Shown: piece after piece, positions 9,627-20,910 of the stretch
Position numbering within the stretch: the stretch's first letter is position 1
How the letters are laid out: each line of letters opens with the position of its first letter
NCBI GenBank assembly: GCA_006386115.1
Contig: VFIW01000026.1
Coordinates: 1-64,000 of the forward strand
From: Globisporangium splendens
Taxonomy: Eukaryota; Oomycota; Peronosporomycetes; Pythiales; Pythiaceae
Direction of reading: 5' to 3'
DNA: 64,000 nucleotides
Translations under genes and position numbers: made by a program
The notes under the pieces: generated by a model
What the model saw: only the letters and a program-made list of their open reading frames with translations
Database searches by the model: none
Told to the model about the DNA's origin: nothing

Positions 9627-9698
9627 TGCCTCCGCCCGGGATTGAACCGGGGACCTTCTGTTTACAAGACAGATGCTCTACCACTGAGCCACACAGGC
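9627..9698 (-). tRNA. tRNA-Thr(UGU), array copy 1
   Basis: A 72-nt cloverleaf including the discriminator A. Acceptor GCCTGTG pairs with CGGAGGC apart from one G-G mismatch shared by all copies. D arm is GCTC/GAGC, anticodon stem TCTGT/ACAGA with loop CTTGTAA (anticodon TGT), and T arm CCCGG/CCGGG with loop TTCAATC. Internal A and B boxes fit RNA polymerase III. A TTTT terminator lies about 5 bases past the 3' end (AATCTTTTC). No intron. Confidence 0.9.
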
Positions 9699-10090
9699 GC
9701 AACTCAGCTAGCGCCAATCACACTTTTCAACCACTACCCTCGCACACACATCACACACAACCACCTGCATTCCACACCAACACACAACACACACTCCACA
9801 CACACAAACACAAGTGTCCTCCCGCCCGCCCGCACAACACACACACACACACACACACGAGATCACACATGAGTTTTCCATACTCGGTCATACTCGCCAC
9901 AACACGCATCGATGCATCCATCGCCTTGCCTGTCCGCCAGCTCATTCGTTTGTTCGTTCGTCCGTCCGTTCGTTCGCTCCGAGTCGATCGGCTGGGTCAA
10001 ACTGTCGAATAGACTACTCGATGCCAAGTGTGCGAGAGTGCAGTCCAGGCGTTTGGCGTTTGGCGTTTGGCGTTTGGCGAAGAAAAGATT

Positions 10091-10162
10091 TGCCTCCGCC
10101 CGGGATTGAACCGGGGACCTTCTGTTTACAAGACAGATGCTCTACCACTGAGCCACACAGGC
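10091..10162 (-). tRNA. tRNA-Thr(UGU), array copy 2
   Basis: Identical in sequence to copy 1, 464 bp further on, with the same 3' TTTT terminator. Confidence 0.9.
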
Positions 10163-10557
10163 GCAACTCAGCTAGCGCCAATCACACTTTTCAACCACTA
10201 CCCTCGCACACACATCACACACAACCACCTGCATTCCACACCAACAACACACAACACACACTCCACACACACAAACACAAGTGTCCTCCCGCCCGCCCGC
10301 ACAACACACACACACACACACACACGAGATCACACATGAGTTTTCCATACTCGGTCATACTCGCCACAACACGCATCGATGCATCCATCGCCTTGCCTGT
10401 CCGCCAGCTCATTCGTTTGTTCGTTCGTCCGTCCGTTCGTTCGCTCCGAGTCGATCGGCTGGGTCAAACTGTCGAATAGACTACTCGATGCCAAGTGTGC
10501 GAGAGTGCAGTCCAGGCGTTTGGCGTTTGGCGTTTGGCGTTTGGCGAAGAAAAGATT

Positions 10558-10629
10558 TGCCTCCGCCCGGGATTGAACCGGGGACCTTCTGTTTACAAGA
10601 CAGATGCTCTACCACTGAGCCACACAGGC
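10558..10629 (-). tRNA. tRNA-Thr(UGU), array copy 3
   Basis: Identical tRNA, 467 bp from copy 2. It is the last intact copy before the degenerate unit. Confidence 0.9.
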
Positions 10630-11025
10630 GCAACTCAGCTAGCGCCAATCACACTTTTCAACCACTACCCTCGCACACACATCACACACAACCACCTGCA
10701 TTCCACACCAACACACAACACACACTCCACACACACAAACACAAGTGTCCTCCCGCCCGCCCGCACAACACACACACACACACACACACGAGATCACACA
10801 TGAGTTTTCCATACTCGGTCATACTCGCCACAACACGCATCGATGCATCCATCGCCTTGCCTGTCCGCCAGCTCATTCGTTTGTTCGTTCGTCCGTCCGT
10901 TCGTTCGCTCCGATCGATCGGCGGCCTGGGTCAAACGGTCGAATAAACTACTCGATGCCAGTGTGCTGAGTGCAAGTCAAGGCGTTTTGCGGTTGGCGTT
11001 TTGGGCGTTGGCGAAGAAAATATTA

Positions 11026-11090
11026 TGCTCCGCCCGATTGCCGGGGACCTTCTGTTTACAATACAGATCTCTAACCACTTGGCCCAAGGC
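11026..11090 (-). pseudogene. Degenerate tRNA-Thr in the aberrant array unit
   Basis: The anticodon region is nearly intact (TTCTGTTTACAATACAGAT on +), but the T arm has lost bases (gattgccgg for gattgaaccgg) and the acceptor/D side is scrambled (cacttggcccaaggcg). It will not fold as a tRNA. The whole unit (about 10910-11400) carries dense single-base indels between near-identical neighbours. Confidence 0.8.
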
Positions 11091-11511
11091 GCCACTGAAC
11101 TCAGCTCCTAGCTCCAATCACACGTTTCCCCCACTACCGCTCGCACACACAATCACACACAACCACCTGCATCCCACCCGACAACACACAACACACACTC
11201 CCACACACACACACACTTGTCCGCGGGGAACCGCCCACCCGCCCGCACAAACACACACCACACAGCACACACCACACACGATCACACAATCTAGTTTCCA
11301 TACTCGGTCATACTCCGCCACAACACTCATCGAGGCCATCCTCCCTTGCGCTCGCCATCTCATTCGTTTGTTTCGTTCGTCCCGTCCCGTTCGTTCGCTC
11401 CGAGTCGATCGGCTGGGTCAAACTGTCGAATAGACTACTCGATGCCAAGTGTGCGAGAGTGCAGTCCAGGCGTTTGGCGTTTGGCGTTTGGCGTTTGGCG
11501 AAGAAAAGATT

Positions 11512-11583
11512 TGCCTCCGCCCGGGATTGAACCGGGGACCTTCTGTTTACAAGACAGATGCTCTACCACTGAGCCACACAGGC
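11512..11583 (-). tRNA. tRNA-Thr(UGU), array copy 4
   Basis: First intact copy after the degenerate unit, with the same sequence and terminator as the others. Confidence 0.9.
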
Positions 11584-11992
11584 GCAACTCAGCTAGCGCC
11601 AATCACACTTTTCAACCACTACCCTCGCACACACATCACACACAACCACCTGCATTCCACACCAACAACACACAACACACACTCCACACACACAAACACA
11701 AGTGTCCTCCCGCCCGCCCGCACAACACACACACACACACACACACGAGATCACACATGAGTTTTCCATACTCGGTCATACTCGCCACAACACGCATCGA
11801 TGCATCCATCGCCTTGCCTGTCCGCCAGCTCATTCGTTTGTTCGTTCGTCCGTCCGTTAGTTCGCTCCGAGTCGATCGGCTGGGTCAAACTGTCGAATAG
11901 ACTACTCGATGCCAAGTGTGCGAGAGTGCAGTCCAGGCGTTTGGCGTTTGGCGTTTGGCGTTTGGCGTTTGGCGTTTGGCGAAGAAAAGATT

Positions 11993-12064
11993 TGCCTCCG
12001 CCCGGGATTGAACCGGGGACCTTCTGTTTACAAGACAGATGCTCTACCACTGAGCCACACAGGC
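11993..12064 (-). tRNA. tRNA-Thr(UGU), array copy 5
   Basis: Same tRNA. Its 3'-flanking heptamer tract has six GCGTTTG copies instead of four, giving the 481-bp spacing. Confidence 0.9.
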
Positions 12065-12202
12065 GCAACTCAGCTAGCGCCAATCACACTTTTCAACCAC
12101 TACCCTCGCACACACATCACACACAACCACCTGCATTCCACACCAACACACAACACACACTCCACACACACAAACACAAGTGTCCTCCCGCCCGCCCGCA
12201 CA

Positions 12203-12233
<31 letters not shown>

Positions 12234-12462
12234 ATCACACATGAGTTTTCCATACTCGGTCATACTCGCCACAACACGCATCGATGCATCCATCGCCTTG
12301 CCTGTCCGCCAGCTCATTCGTTTGTTCGTTCGTCCGTCCGTTCGTTCGCTCCGAGTCGATCGGCTGGGTCAAACTGTCGAATAGACTACTCGATGCCAAG
12401 TGTGCGAGAGTGCAGTCCAGGCGTTTGGCGTTTGGCGTTTGGCGTTTGGCGAAGAAAAGATT

Positions 12463-12534
12463 TGCCTCCGCCCGGGATTGAACCGGGGACCTTCTGTTTA
12501 CAAGACAGATGCTCTACCACTGAGCCACACAGGC
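12463..12534 (-). tRNA. tRNA-Thr(UGU), array copy 6
   Basis: Same tRNA, 470 bp from copy 5. The spacer between copies 6 and 7 has the longest CA run in the array (about 12675-12704). Confidence 0.9.
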
Positions 12535-12674
12535 GCAACTCAGCTAGCGCCAATCACACTTTTCAACCACTACCCTCGCACACACATCACACACAACCAC
12601 CTGCATTCCACACCAACAACACACAACACACACTCCACACACACAAACACAAGTGTCCTCCCGCCCGCCCGCAC

Positions 12675-12708
<34 letters not shown>

Positions 12709-12937
12709 ATCACACATGAGTTTTCCATACTCGGTCATACTCGCCACAACACGCATCGATGCATCCATCGCCTTGCCTGTCCGCCAGCTCATTCGTTTGT
12801 TCGTTCGTCCGTCCGTTCGTTCGCTCCGAGTCGATCGGCTGGGTCAAACTGTCGAATAGACTACTCGATGCCAAGTGTGCGAGAGTGCAGTCCAGGCGTT
12901 TGGCGTTTGGCGTTTGGCGTTTGGCGAAGAAAAGATT

Positions 12938-13009
12938 TGCCTCCGCCCGGGATTGAACCGGGGACCTTCTGTTTACAAGACAGATGCTCTACCACTGAGC
13001 CACACAGGC
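12938..13009 (-). tRNA. tRNA-Thr(UGU), array copy 7
   Basis: Same tRNA, 475 bp from copy 6. Confidence 0.9.
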
Positions 13010-13401
13010 GCAACTCAGCTAGCGCCAATCACACTTTTCAACCACTACCCTCGCACACACATCACACACAACCACCTGCATTCCACACCAACACACAACA
13101 CACACTCCACACACACAAACACAAGTGTCCTCCCGCCCGCCCGCACAACACACACACACACACACACACGAGATCACACATGAGTTTTCCATACTCGGTC
13201 ATACTCGCCACAACACGCATCGATGCATCCATCGCCTTGCCTGTCCGCCAGCTCATTCGTTTGTTCGTTCGTCCGTCCGTTCGTTCGCTCCGAGTCGATC
13301 GGCTGGGTCAAACTGTCGAATAGACTACTCGATGCCAAGTGTGCGAGAGTGCAGTCCAGGCGTTTGGCGTTTGGCGTTTGGCGTTTGGCGAAGAAAAGAT
13401 T

Positions 13402-13473
13402 TGCCTCCGCCCGGGATTGAACCGGGGACCTTCTGTTTACAAGACAGATGCTCTACCACTGAGCCACACAGGC
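13402..13473 (-). tRNA. tRNA-Thr(UGU), array copy 8
   Basis: Same tRNA, 464 bp from copy 7. Confidence 0.9.
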
Positions 13474-13868
13474 GCAACTCAGCTAGCGCCAATCACACTT
13501 TTCAACCACTACCCTCGCACACACATCACACACAACCACCTGCATTCCACACCAACAACACACAACACACACTCCACACACACAAACACAAGTGTCCTCC
13601 CGCCCGCCCGCACAACACACACACACACACACACACGAGATCACACATGAGTTTTCCATACTCGGTCATACTCGCCACAACACGCATCGATGCATCCATC
13701 GCCTTGCCTGTCCGCCAGCTCATTCGTTTGTTCGTTCGTCCGTCCGTTCGTTCGCTCCGAGTCGATCGGCTGGGTCAAACTGTCGAATAGACTACTCGAT
13801 GCCAAGTGTGCGAGAGTGCAGTCCAGGCGTTTGGCGTTTGGCGTTTGGCGTTTGGCGAAGAAAAGATT

Positions 13869-13940
13869 TGCCTCCGCCCGGGATTGAACCGGGGACCTTC
13901 TGTTTACAAGACAGATGCTCTACCACTGAGCCACACAGGC
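13869..13940 (-). tRNA. tRNA-Thr(UGU), array copy 9, LINE abutting its 5' end
   Basis: The mature tRNA sequence is complete, but its first base (13940) directly touches the LINE L-A. The normal upstream flank (gcaactcag...) is gone, so the 5' leader now comes from LINE sequence. Internal promoter boxes are intact, so it may still be transcribed. Confidence 0.9.
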
Positions 13941-13950
13941 ACTTCTCAAT

Positions 13951-16690
13951 TTGCCGGCAAACCCACAAGTCGACTTCCAGAAGAACCCCTCTCCCACCCC
14001 GCCCGCTGCACCTGCCGCCGTCTCGACCTTCCTCATGGAACCTCCGACTGCTGCCGCCTCTCCTCCCGCCGTCCCCTCGTCTCCGCCTGTCGTGCCTCCA
14101 CGTGTCGCACCTGGCCAAGAGTCGGGGTCCACACCCAGTATCCAGCCTGGTTCCACGGTCGGCCCATCCCCCTCGGAAAATTTGGAGCGATCCGAATCTC
14201 CGGTGGGTGGCTCTCCGGTCGCCACGCCACGCGTTCTCCTGTCCCCTCCCTCCGCTGCGCCTCCGTCGCCACCGACTTCCGCGTCCCCTTCTCTCTCGGC
14301 CTCTGCGTCGACGGGATCGAGTGACGATGGACTCGATGTGCATATGAGCGCACCGCCTGATGTTCCTGACTCGCCGTCCAATGCGCATGCGCTCGATGAT
14401 GGGTCGATCCCCCCACCCGCTGTGCCCGATTCGCCATCCGATGACGAGTCGATGGAGCCCCCGCAAGCGCCTGACGCCGCCTCGCTTCCTCGCGTAGACC
14501 CGCGTCCGACGATGGCGGACGTGCTCTCGCAGCAAGAATTCCTCCGCCGCGACCAAGCCGAAGCTGAAGCTGTGCGCCGTCGCGTGGAGACCCCGAAGCC
14601 TCTCGCCTGCGACATCGAAGCGATTGAGCGCCAGTACGCCGCTGGCGGTGACTGGTCGTTCATCGCGTCTCGCATGGAGCAAGCGCGTCCGTACGCGCTC
14701 CCACGAGCCAAGTTTGACATGGTGATTGACACCGGACGGACGTTCGCAAAGACTCCGCTCCACAAGATCATGGTGTCGCTGTCCGGCAAGAGCCACGGAA
14801 ACAAGGTTCTCGAGGAGCTGTATCAGCTCTACGAGATCGGCCAAGTCTCCAAGCTCCCCGGCGGCAATCTCCGCGTCAAGGTCAAATCGAAGGACGCGTG
14901 TATGCGCCTCGAGCGAACGCGCGTGAACATCCTCGGCGGCGTCTTCGTGTTCAAGGAGTTCGACATCCTTGGCCCGAAGTACTTCGTCGACATCTCCAAC
15001 GTCGACTCGGACACGGATGTAATCCTGCACCGCTTGTTCCTTCTTGGGTGCCAGCCGGTGTACGATACCTTCCGCGAAGTGAACCTCGCGACCGGCATCA
15101 CGTCCGCGACTTGGCGCGTGTACTTCATGTCGAAGTCATGTCCGAGTGCGCTGATGATCAACGGCTCCGTCTGCGACCAGCTATTGTTCGACAACAAGCT
15201 GCACCCGACGCATGGCAAGAATGCGCCGTACCAGTCCGAGCGTCTCCCGTTCGGCTACCGCTCGCACCACGGTCTCGATCTCGGCACTCCCAACAGCATC
15301 TTCCCTCCCGCTGCACCGGCGTCTGAGCCGCAGCAACAACAACAGTCATCGTCGAAGACGTACGCGCAAGCTGCGAGTCCGAACTCGAAGCCGTACCAAT
15401 CCTCGCTGCAGAAGTCACTCGAGGATGCGAAGAAACGGGATGGCCAGCTCCAGAAAGGAGCTCAGCATGGTCAGCCACCAGCTGCCAACCAGCTCGCCAA
15501 GCAACCGAGCAAGCCCGACAGCACGCTCTCGATTTCGGTCTATAGTGGATCGAACGGCAAGTTGACTCCACCTGGAAGTCCGAAACCCCCGACGACGAAG
15601 CCTCTCCTGCTGACAAACGGACCGAACGACGGGTTCCTGGATGTGTCCAACAAGAAGAAGCGCTCGCGCAACGGAATCGACTTCTCCAACCTCATGGTAA
15701 AGCAGCAGCCTCAGCCTCTCAACGGCGTCGCCACCTCCAACTACTTCCAAGCGCTTCAGTCGATGGAGGTCACGTTCGAGTCGAAGAACGTGACGGCTGA
15801 CAAGAAGTACGGAGTGCGCTACCAAGTGGTCCCCGTCGATGTGAAGCGTTCGGACGTGGTGAAGTCCTCGACCGAGTCTGCTTTCTTCGTCGAGAAGCAC
15901 CACACGAAGATCAGGAAAGCGTCGAAGGCGTCTCCAATCTTGGAGGTGTCCGAGTCGATGCTGAACGACGAGAACACGGCGTTGCTCAACACCCTCCCGG
16001 ACCGTCTTGCGCTCGCAGACACTCAGGTCGAGGGTGCGAGCAAACTCATCGACAACGCCACGAACCCCGACCACGTCATCAAGAAGGCAGTGGACTCGCC
16101 GCTGGCTTTCAACAGCGCTCTGTCGCTGAAGATGGTAGGAAGCGGACACGGAGTCGCAGAGCTCGCGCAGTTGCATGTGATCAACCGCGTGTTGAGTGCG
16201 ACCCAGCCGAGCGAAGACGTGACGTTCAGTGCGAAGTGGAAGAAGCTGATGAAGACGACGGTCCCGTCGAAGCGAGGCGACATGTTCAAGACGTGTGCCA
16301 ATGGTGGAGATCGTCCAACGAGATCAGGAACTGTCGCGAGCGACGAAGGCACTCGGGTTCTTCGAACTCATGCTGATGTCGATCGCGCCGACGATCTTCA
16401 GCAACGACCACTGGATCCACTACATCACTGGTCAGCCGGTCGAGTGGATCCCCGCACACCACACGAGACTCCTCCACCCCAACACTCTCCTCATGCTCTT
16501 GCGGTCGGACCTTGGTGCGCACTGCTTGAGTCAATGGAACGAAGTGCAGTGGCAGGGGTACTTGCTCGATGATCTGGAAGAGCTTCGCAAGCTCGATGGG
16601 TACTACCCGGTCGACGAGTCGGTGTTGCAGCTCCGAGTTGTCGAGGGAGAGGTGGTACTGGTAGCGGGAGGCTTGGCCACTCGTTGCTAA
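13951..16690 (+). pseudogene. L-A ORF1 (LINE RNA-binding protein), one frameshift
   Basis: About 910 residues. Residues 1-190 are Pro/Ser-rich and disordered. A conserved block follows (FDMVIDTGRTFAKTPLHK to YRSHHGLDLG, about 250-450), consistent with an ORF1 nucleic-acid-binding region though I cannot assign a fold. A Gln/Ser/Lys-rich linker with PPGSPKPP and KKKRSRNG leads to a second conserved C-terminal block. The start is uncertain: the frame is open from the LINE boundary with TTG, and the first ATG is at 14034. L-B reads AATTGGTGG where this copy reads AATGGTGG near 16303, so one base was lost. The C-terminus (ATRC, stop at 16688) is shared with L-B. Confidence 0.8.
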
Positions 16691-16730
16691 ACCAACCTCG
16701 ACTCAGCCCTCGTGGAGCAACGTTAGTGTC

Positions 16731-19700
16731 GTGTCCGTCAACACTAACGGCATCAAGAAGAAAGGTCACCTACTTATCGACAGCGTGCTATCGAAACACT
16801 CGGTGGCATGCGTCCAAGAAACCAAGTTGAGCGACAGAACGCATCTGTCCAAGTTCAAGTTCCACCTCGACTCAAGCTTCAAGCACCGAGTCTTTGTGAA
16901 CGACCCGAACTCCCAGCTGCATCGACCGACGTGAGGAAGGAGCAATGGAGTGCTCACGGTGCTCCGCTCCGACTTCCCTGGCTTCGACTCGGCTGTCGAG
17001 CTTCCCAGTCTGTCGGTCGCAGGACAGTACATCGTCGTGAAGGTGATGGTCGAGTGTGCTCCCATCTACATCCACAACGTGTATGCGCCTGTCGACAGGC
17101 AGGAAAAGCAACAATTCTTCTCGAGTCTGGACACCGAAGGGTTCGACGATCAAGCGACGCATTTTGTGTTGGGAGATCTGAACACTCCTCTGGACCCCAG
17201 ACTCGACTCGTCGTCCCCGGACTTGCGCTACGACCCCAGTCGGTCCAGCTGCTTGGAGTGGTTGGCGAAACTGGGTGTTGTCGACGCGTGGCGGATCCAC
17301 TACGACACCAAGCGAGTCTTCACCGGTCCCCTTCCTCGGAAGAACCGACTCGACTACATCTTGCTGTCGGAGGACTTCTACGGGCGCTTCTACGACGACT
17401 CCAAGTACTTCCTGCCGAAGCATGCCGGCGACCACCTCGCTCACAGTGTGAGCTTCCGGTCTGGCTCGCAGCTCCACGGTCGGGGATACTGGAAGTTCCC
17501 CCGATACCTGCTGGAGTATCCAGTGGTGGTGTCTGCGATCGAGAAAGAAGCTGAACTGATTCGAGATGAGCTGCGCACCTCGACGAACCCAGGCAAGATC
17601 TGGGAGAAGTGGAAGGAGAGCATCAAGTCCCAGCTGCAAGACGTGCAGAAGAAGCTTCGGGAACAAGACTCGCAGGCTGTCGAAGAAGCTCGAACCCAAC
17701 TCGATCAAGCTGCTGCTCGGTATCGCGTCGCTTCCAGTGACTCGAACCGAGAGCATTTCGACGAAGCCATGCGCAACTACAAGGAGACGGTCACGCAGAC
17801 AAGTCAGTACAACCAGGACAGTGCGTTCGACTTCCAAGCCACCAACTCTGAAAAGTCGACCAAGCACTTCTTCCGTCCGCTGGACACGAGCTTGAGAAGG
17901 GTCTCGATCGAGGAGGTGGTGACACAGAGTGGCAGTGTCTCATCGAATCCTCAAGAGATATCGCTTCGCTTCCTGGAACACTGGGGGTCCGAGATGGGAG
18001 ATCCCGACAGTCCAGCAGGAAGAGCTCCTCCACCCGACGAAACCATGCAACGCAACCTTCTCGACTCCATCGTCCGGTTCACGTCGGAAACGGATCGAGA
18101 CATCCTGAATGCGCCAGTCACATCTCACGATCTGGCGGATGCGATTCGACACATGAAGGCGACGTCGGCTCCTGGCATGGACGGCTTGACTGCTGGTTTC
18201 TACCAGGTCGCTCCGGACGTCTTCGGTGAGTGTCTCAGTCTTGTCTTCAACGACCAACTTCGACGAGGGGTTCTGCTCCCTTCTCAGCGCAAGTCTGCCG
18301 TCGTGCTTCTCCACAAGAAAGGCTCGAGAGCACAACCAGGCAACTACCGACCGATCGCACTCATCCCGGTCGACGTCAAGGTTCTCTCGAAGGCTCTCAC
18401 CTATCGACTGCAAAGTGTCGTACCGGACCTGGTCCACACGGATCAGAAAGGGTTCGTCAAAGGTCGATCGATCCACCACCATGTGCGGTTCCTCGCGGAT
18501 CTGCAGGACTTGGTGACGAGTCGAGACGAAGAAGCGTATGCTCTGTTCTTGGACTTCGAGAAGGCGTTCGACCGAGTGAACTGGGACTACATGTTCCGTG
18601 TGCTCGAGCGAATGGGGTGTGGTTCGGACTTTGTGCAGTGGGTGAGACTGCTGTACACCGAGCCGCAAGCGCACCTCGTCATCAACCAGAACATCCAGCC
18701 TGCGCTGTTCCGACACGAGGAGTGAAGCAAGGCGACCCGCTCTCTGCGCTTCTCTTCCTTCTCACGATCGAGCCACTGGGAAACCTGCTGCGGTCCCACG
18801 AAGAGTTCGGAGTGTGCCTCACCGAGGATCACACATCCACCAGTGTCTTCTTCGCGGACGACACGACTCTCCTGGGAGGCTCCATTGCGAGTGTGCAAGC
18901 GCAGCTTGAGCTCGTGGAGGAGTACTGCAACGGGTCTGGCGCGAAATTGAACCTTGGCAAGTCGAACCTGATGGCGCTGAATCGGAACGAGATCTGTCCC
19001 CAGCTCCCTGGTGTGCATGTGCTTGGTCGAGCCGAGTCGGTCAAGTTCCTCGGGATCCCCTTCAGTCAGTCGCCAGTCAACGACGACATCGTCAACTTCC
19101 TCGAGCAACGCTTCTACGACGGTTTCAAGATGTGGTACAGACGAGCAAGGACTCTTCGCGGTCGTCTTCTTGTGGCGCAAACGATGGTCTTGTCTCGCTT
19201 GTGGCACTACACCCAGCACGTGTCGATCCCGTCGTCGGTCGTGAAGAGGTGGCAGTCGATGCTGAATCGGTTCGTCTTGAGTCGGAAGCACGATCGAGAC
19301 GCAAGCCACATCCAGCTCATTCCGAAGGAGTTCTTGTATCTCCCGAGGAGTGAGGGTGGTCTGCAGATCCCGAGCATCGAAGCGCACCTCAAGCGGCAAC
19401 GTCTTCAGCTTGTGCTGCAGTTTATGCGAGCTGCGACTGCAGATGGTGTGCGGAACTGGACGGCAGCGAGCACGGAGCTGCTCAAGCTCGTTCTTCCTCG
19501 CACTGGTGGCTGCAACGCGCTTGACTTTCTCGTGATCTCTCCGCTCCGACATGGAGACATGATCAAGTGGAGACTGACTTCAGCTTGGTGGCGAGCGACG
19601 TGGAAGTCGTGGTACAAGATTCGCTGGGAGATCACGTGGCACGACCTTCCTTCGGACGAGCGCGCTTGGTACGGTCTTCGGCAGCCGATCTGGTTCCACT

Positions 19701-20815
19701 CGGACGCGGAGCTCCACTTCGAGCAAGCCGCGCGGACTCACACCAGCTCAGCACATCGTCGGTGCATTGGGATGGTGGTTGAACCACAGCGAAGCTTTCG
19801 GTTGCATGTGTCGAGACTCTTCGGTGTGCGGTCGCTCGCCGACTTCATGCGCGAAGGTTGTGCTTGGCCGTCCCAGCAAGACTTCGTCCAGCGCCATCTC
19901 GACTTCACGCTCGTGTCTACGACACCTGGACAACAGGTGAAGTGGCTGCGAGTGCTGTACAACGAGGCAACGCAGATCGTCGAGCGTCTGGGTGCGCGAG
20001 AGCTTGTGTGGCAGACTACGCGTGTTGCGAGACGACTGCTGCCGCACCTAGGCTGCAAGAGCGGGATGAAAGTGTGCTTGATCCCTACGATTCCGCGGTC
20101 GGCGCTTCTTCGCGTGGTATGGACACCAGCACTGCCGACAAAGTCCCATCCGATGACGATACACTCCCAGCGAGTGGGCAACGAGCAGATCAAGGCGTTC
20201 GTGAAGCATGGCAAGCGTCTGCGGAGGATCTTGCTCCCCGTCTTCGAAGACTTGCAATTCCGCCTCGCGTTTCGTCTTCTGCCGGTGCGCTCGCGGTTCT
20301 GGTTTCTTGAAGCGTCGACTCCTGGCATCCTACGCTGTGTTCGTGCTGGGTGTGAGGCGATCGAGACCGAGCAGCACTTGCTCTTTGAGTGTGTGCTTGC
20401 CTCACAATTGTGGGAGCACATACGGAGACTGATGGCGCCGCTTCTTCGATCCGAGTTGACGTGGACGATGGTGGCGACAGCGAGGAAACCAGCGGTGCGC
20501 GACGAGTAGAAGGAGTGTGAGGAGATTGTCGTGGATGTGTGGCACACGCACCGCGCTGTGACGCTCCACTTCATCTGGTCCGATCGCAATCGGTGCTTGT
20601 TCGATGGACGACAACCCACCCCGGCGACTCCAGCACTCGTGGTCACCTTCACAACAGCAAGTGCGCATTTCCGGCACAATCTGCGGCGGCGATATGACAA
20701 GGACGAATCGAAGTCGCTTGAGAAGATCCTCTCAAAGATGACGGTGTATCGTCCTTTCGGAAACTTTGCGTCGGCTCATTCCTCCGCTCTACACATTCGC
20801 CATTGCCAGCTCTAG
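16731..20815 (+). pseudogene. L-A ORF2 (APE endonuclease + reverse transcriptase), three lesions
   Basis: Domains by comparison with L-B: AP-type endonuclease (VNTNGIKKK, CVQETKLSD, HNVYAPVDR, LGDLNTPLDPR, RLDYILLSE), then reverse transcriptase (NYRPIALIPVD, FVKGRSIHHHV, FLDFEKAFDRV, GVKQGDPLSAL, catalytic FFADDTTLLG near 18850) and a C-terminal Cys/His motif (GCEAIETEQHLLFEC, about 20350). No RNase H domain is evident. Lesions: TGA at 16932-16934 where L-B has Arg, a one-base deletion near 18707 just before GVKQGDP, and TAG at 20507-20509 where L-B has Trp. There is no ATG at the endonuclease start. The frame is open back into the ORF1 end, so expression may use reinitiation or frameshifting. 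Confidence 0.88.
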
Positions 20816-20910
20816 AGGCCCAGTTGAACGGAACTGCAGATACGAGCACGAAGACGTCCAAAACAACAAGAAGTAATCTTGTATATTTTGTTGTTACCTG
20901 GGTACGATAC

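Larger units (their letters stand above)
9212..13940 (-). repeat. Tandem array of about 470-bp units, each with a tRNA-Thr(UGU)
   Basis: Ten-plus units with periods of 464-486 bp. Each unit holds, in + order, a tRNA-Thr gene on the - strand, a near-constant spacer with (CA)n runs, CGTT/CGTC-type quads, and a GCGTTTG heptamer repeated four times (six in the unit before 11993). Units are nearly identical except one degenerate copy (about 10910-11400). Unit-length differences come from (CA)n, the heptamer count and an AAC indel. The indel alternates from unit to unit (AACAAC at 9297, 10241, 11664, 12614, 13553; AAC at 9777, 10709, 12144, 13088), so the array grew partly as dimers. Long His/Thr-rich open frames here are artefacts of the CA repeats. 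Confidence 0.95.

Noticed and set aside
9557..13790. Series of 100-300 codon frames rich in HTHTHTH, WRLAFG and RSFVRSSVRS on the + strand, and CVCVCV on the - strand
   Set aside because: They are translations of (CA)n, GCGTTTG and CGTT repeats and the tRNA complement, repeated with every unit. No codon-level conservation.
9212..13940. CRISPR-like periodic array
   Set aside because: Units are about 470 bp with tRNA genes and microsatellites in a eukaryotic genome; no short repeats with unique spacers.
13792..15030. 412-codon - strand frame opposite LINE ORF1
   Set aside because: Arg/Gly-rich shadow of the Pro/Ser-rich ORF1. It also runs through the tRNA-Thr.
18230..18720. Second + strand frame overlapping the LINE reverse transcriptase before 18707
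   Set aside because: Only the part after the one-base deletion matches L-B. The upstream part is an out-of-frame shadow.
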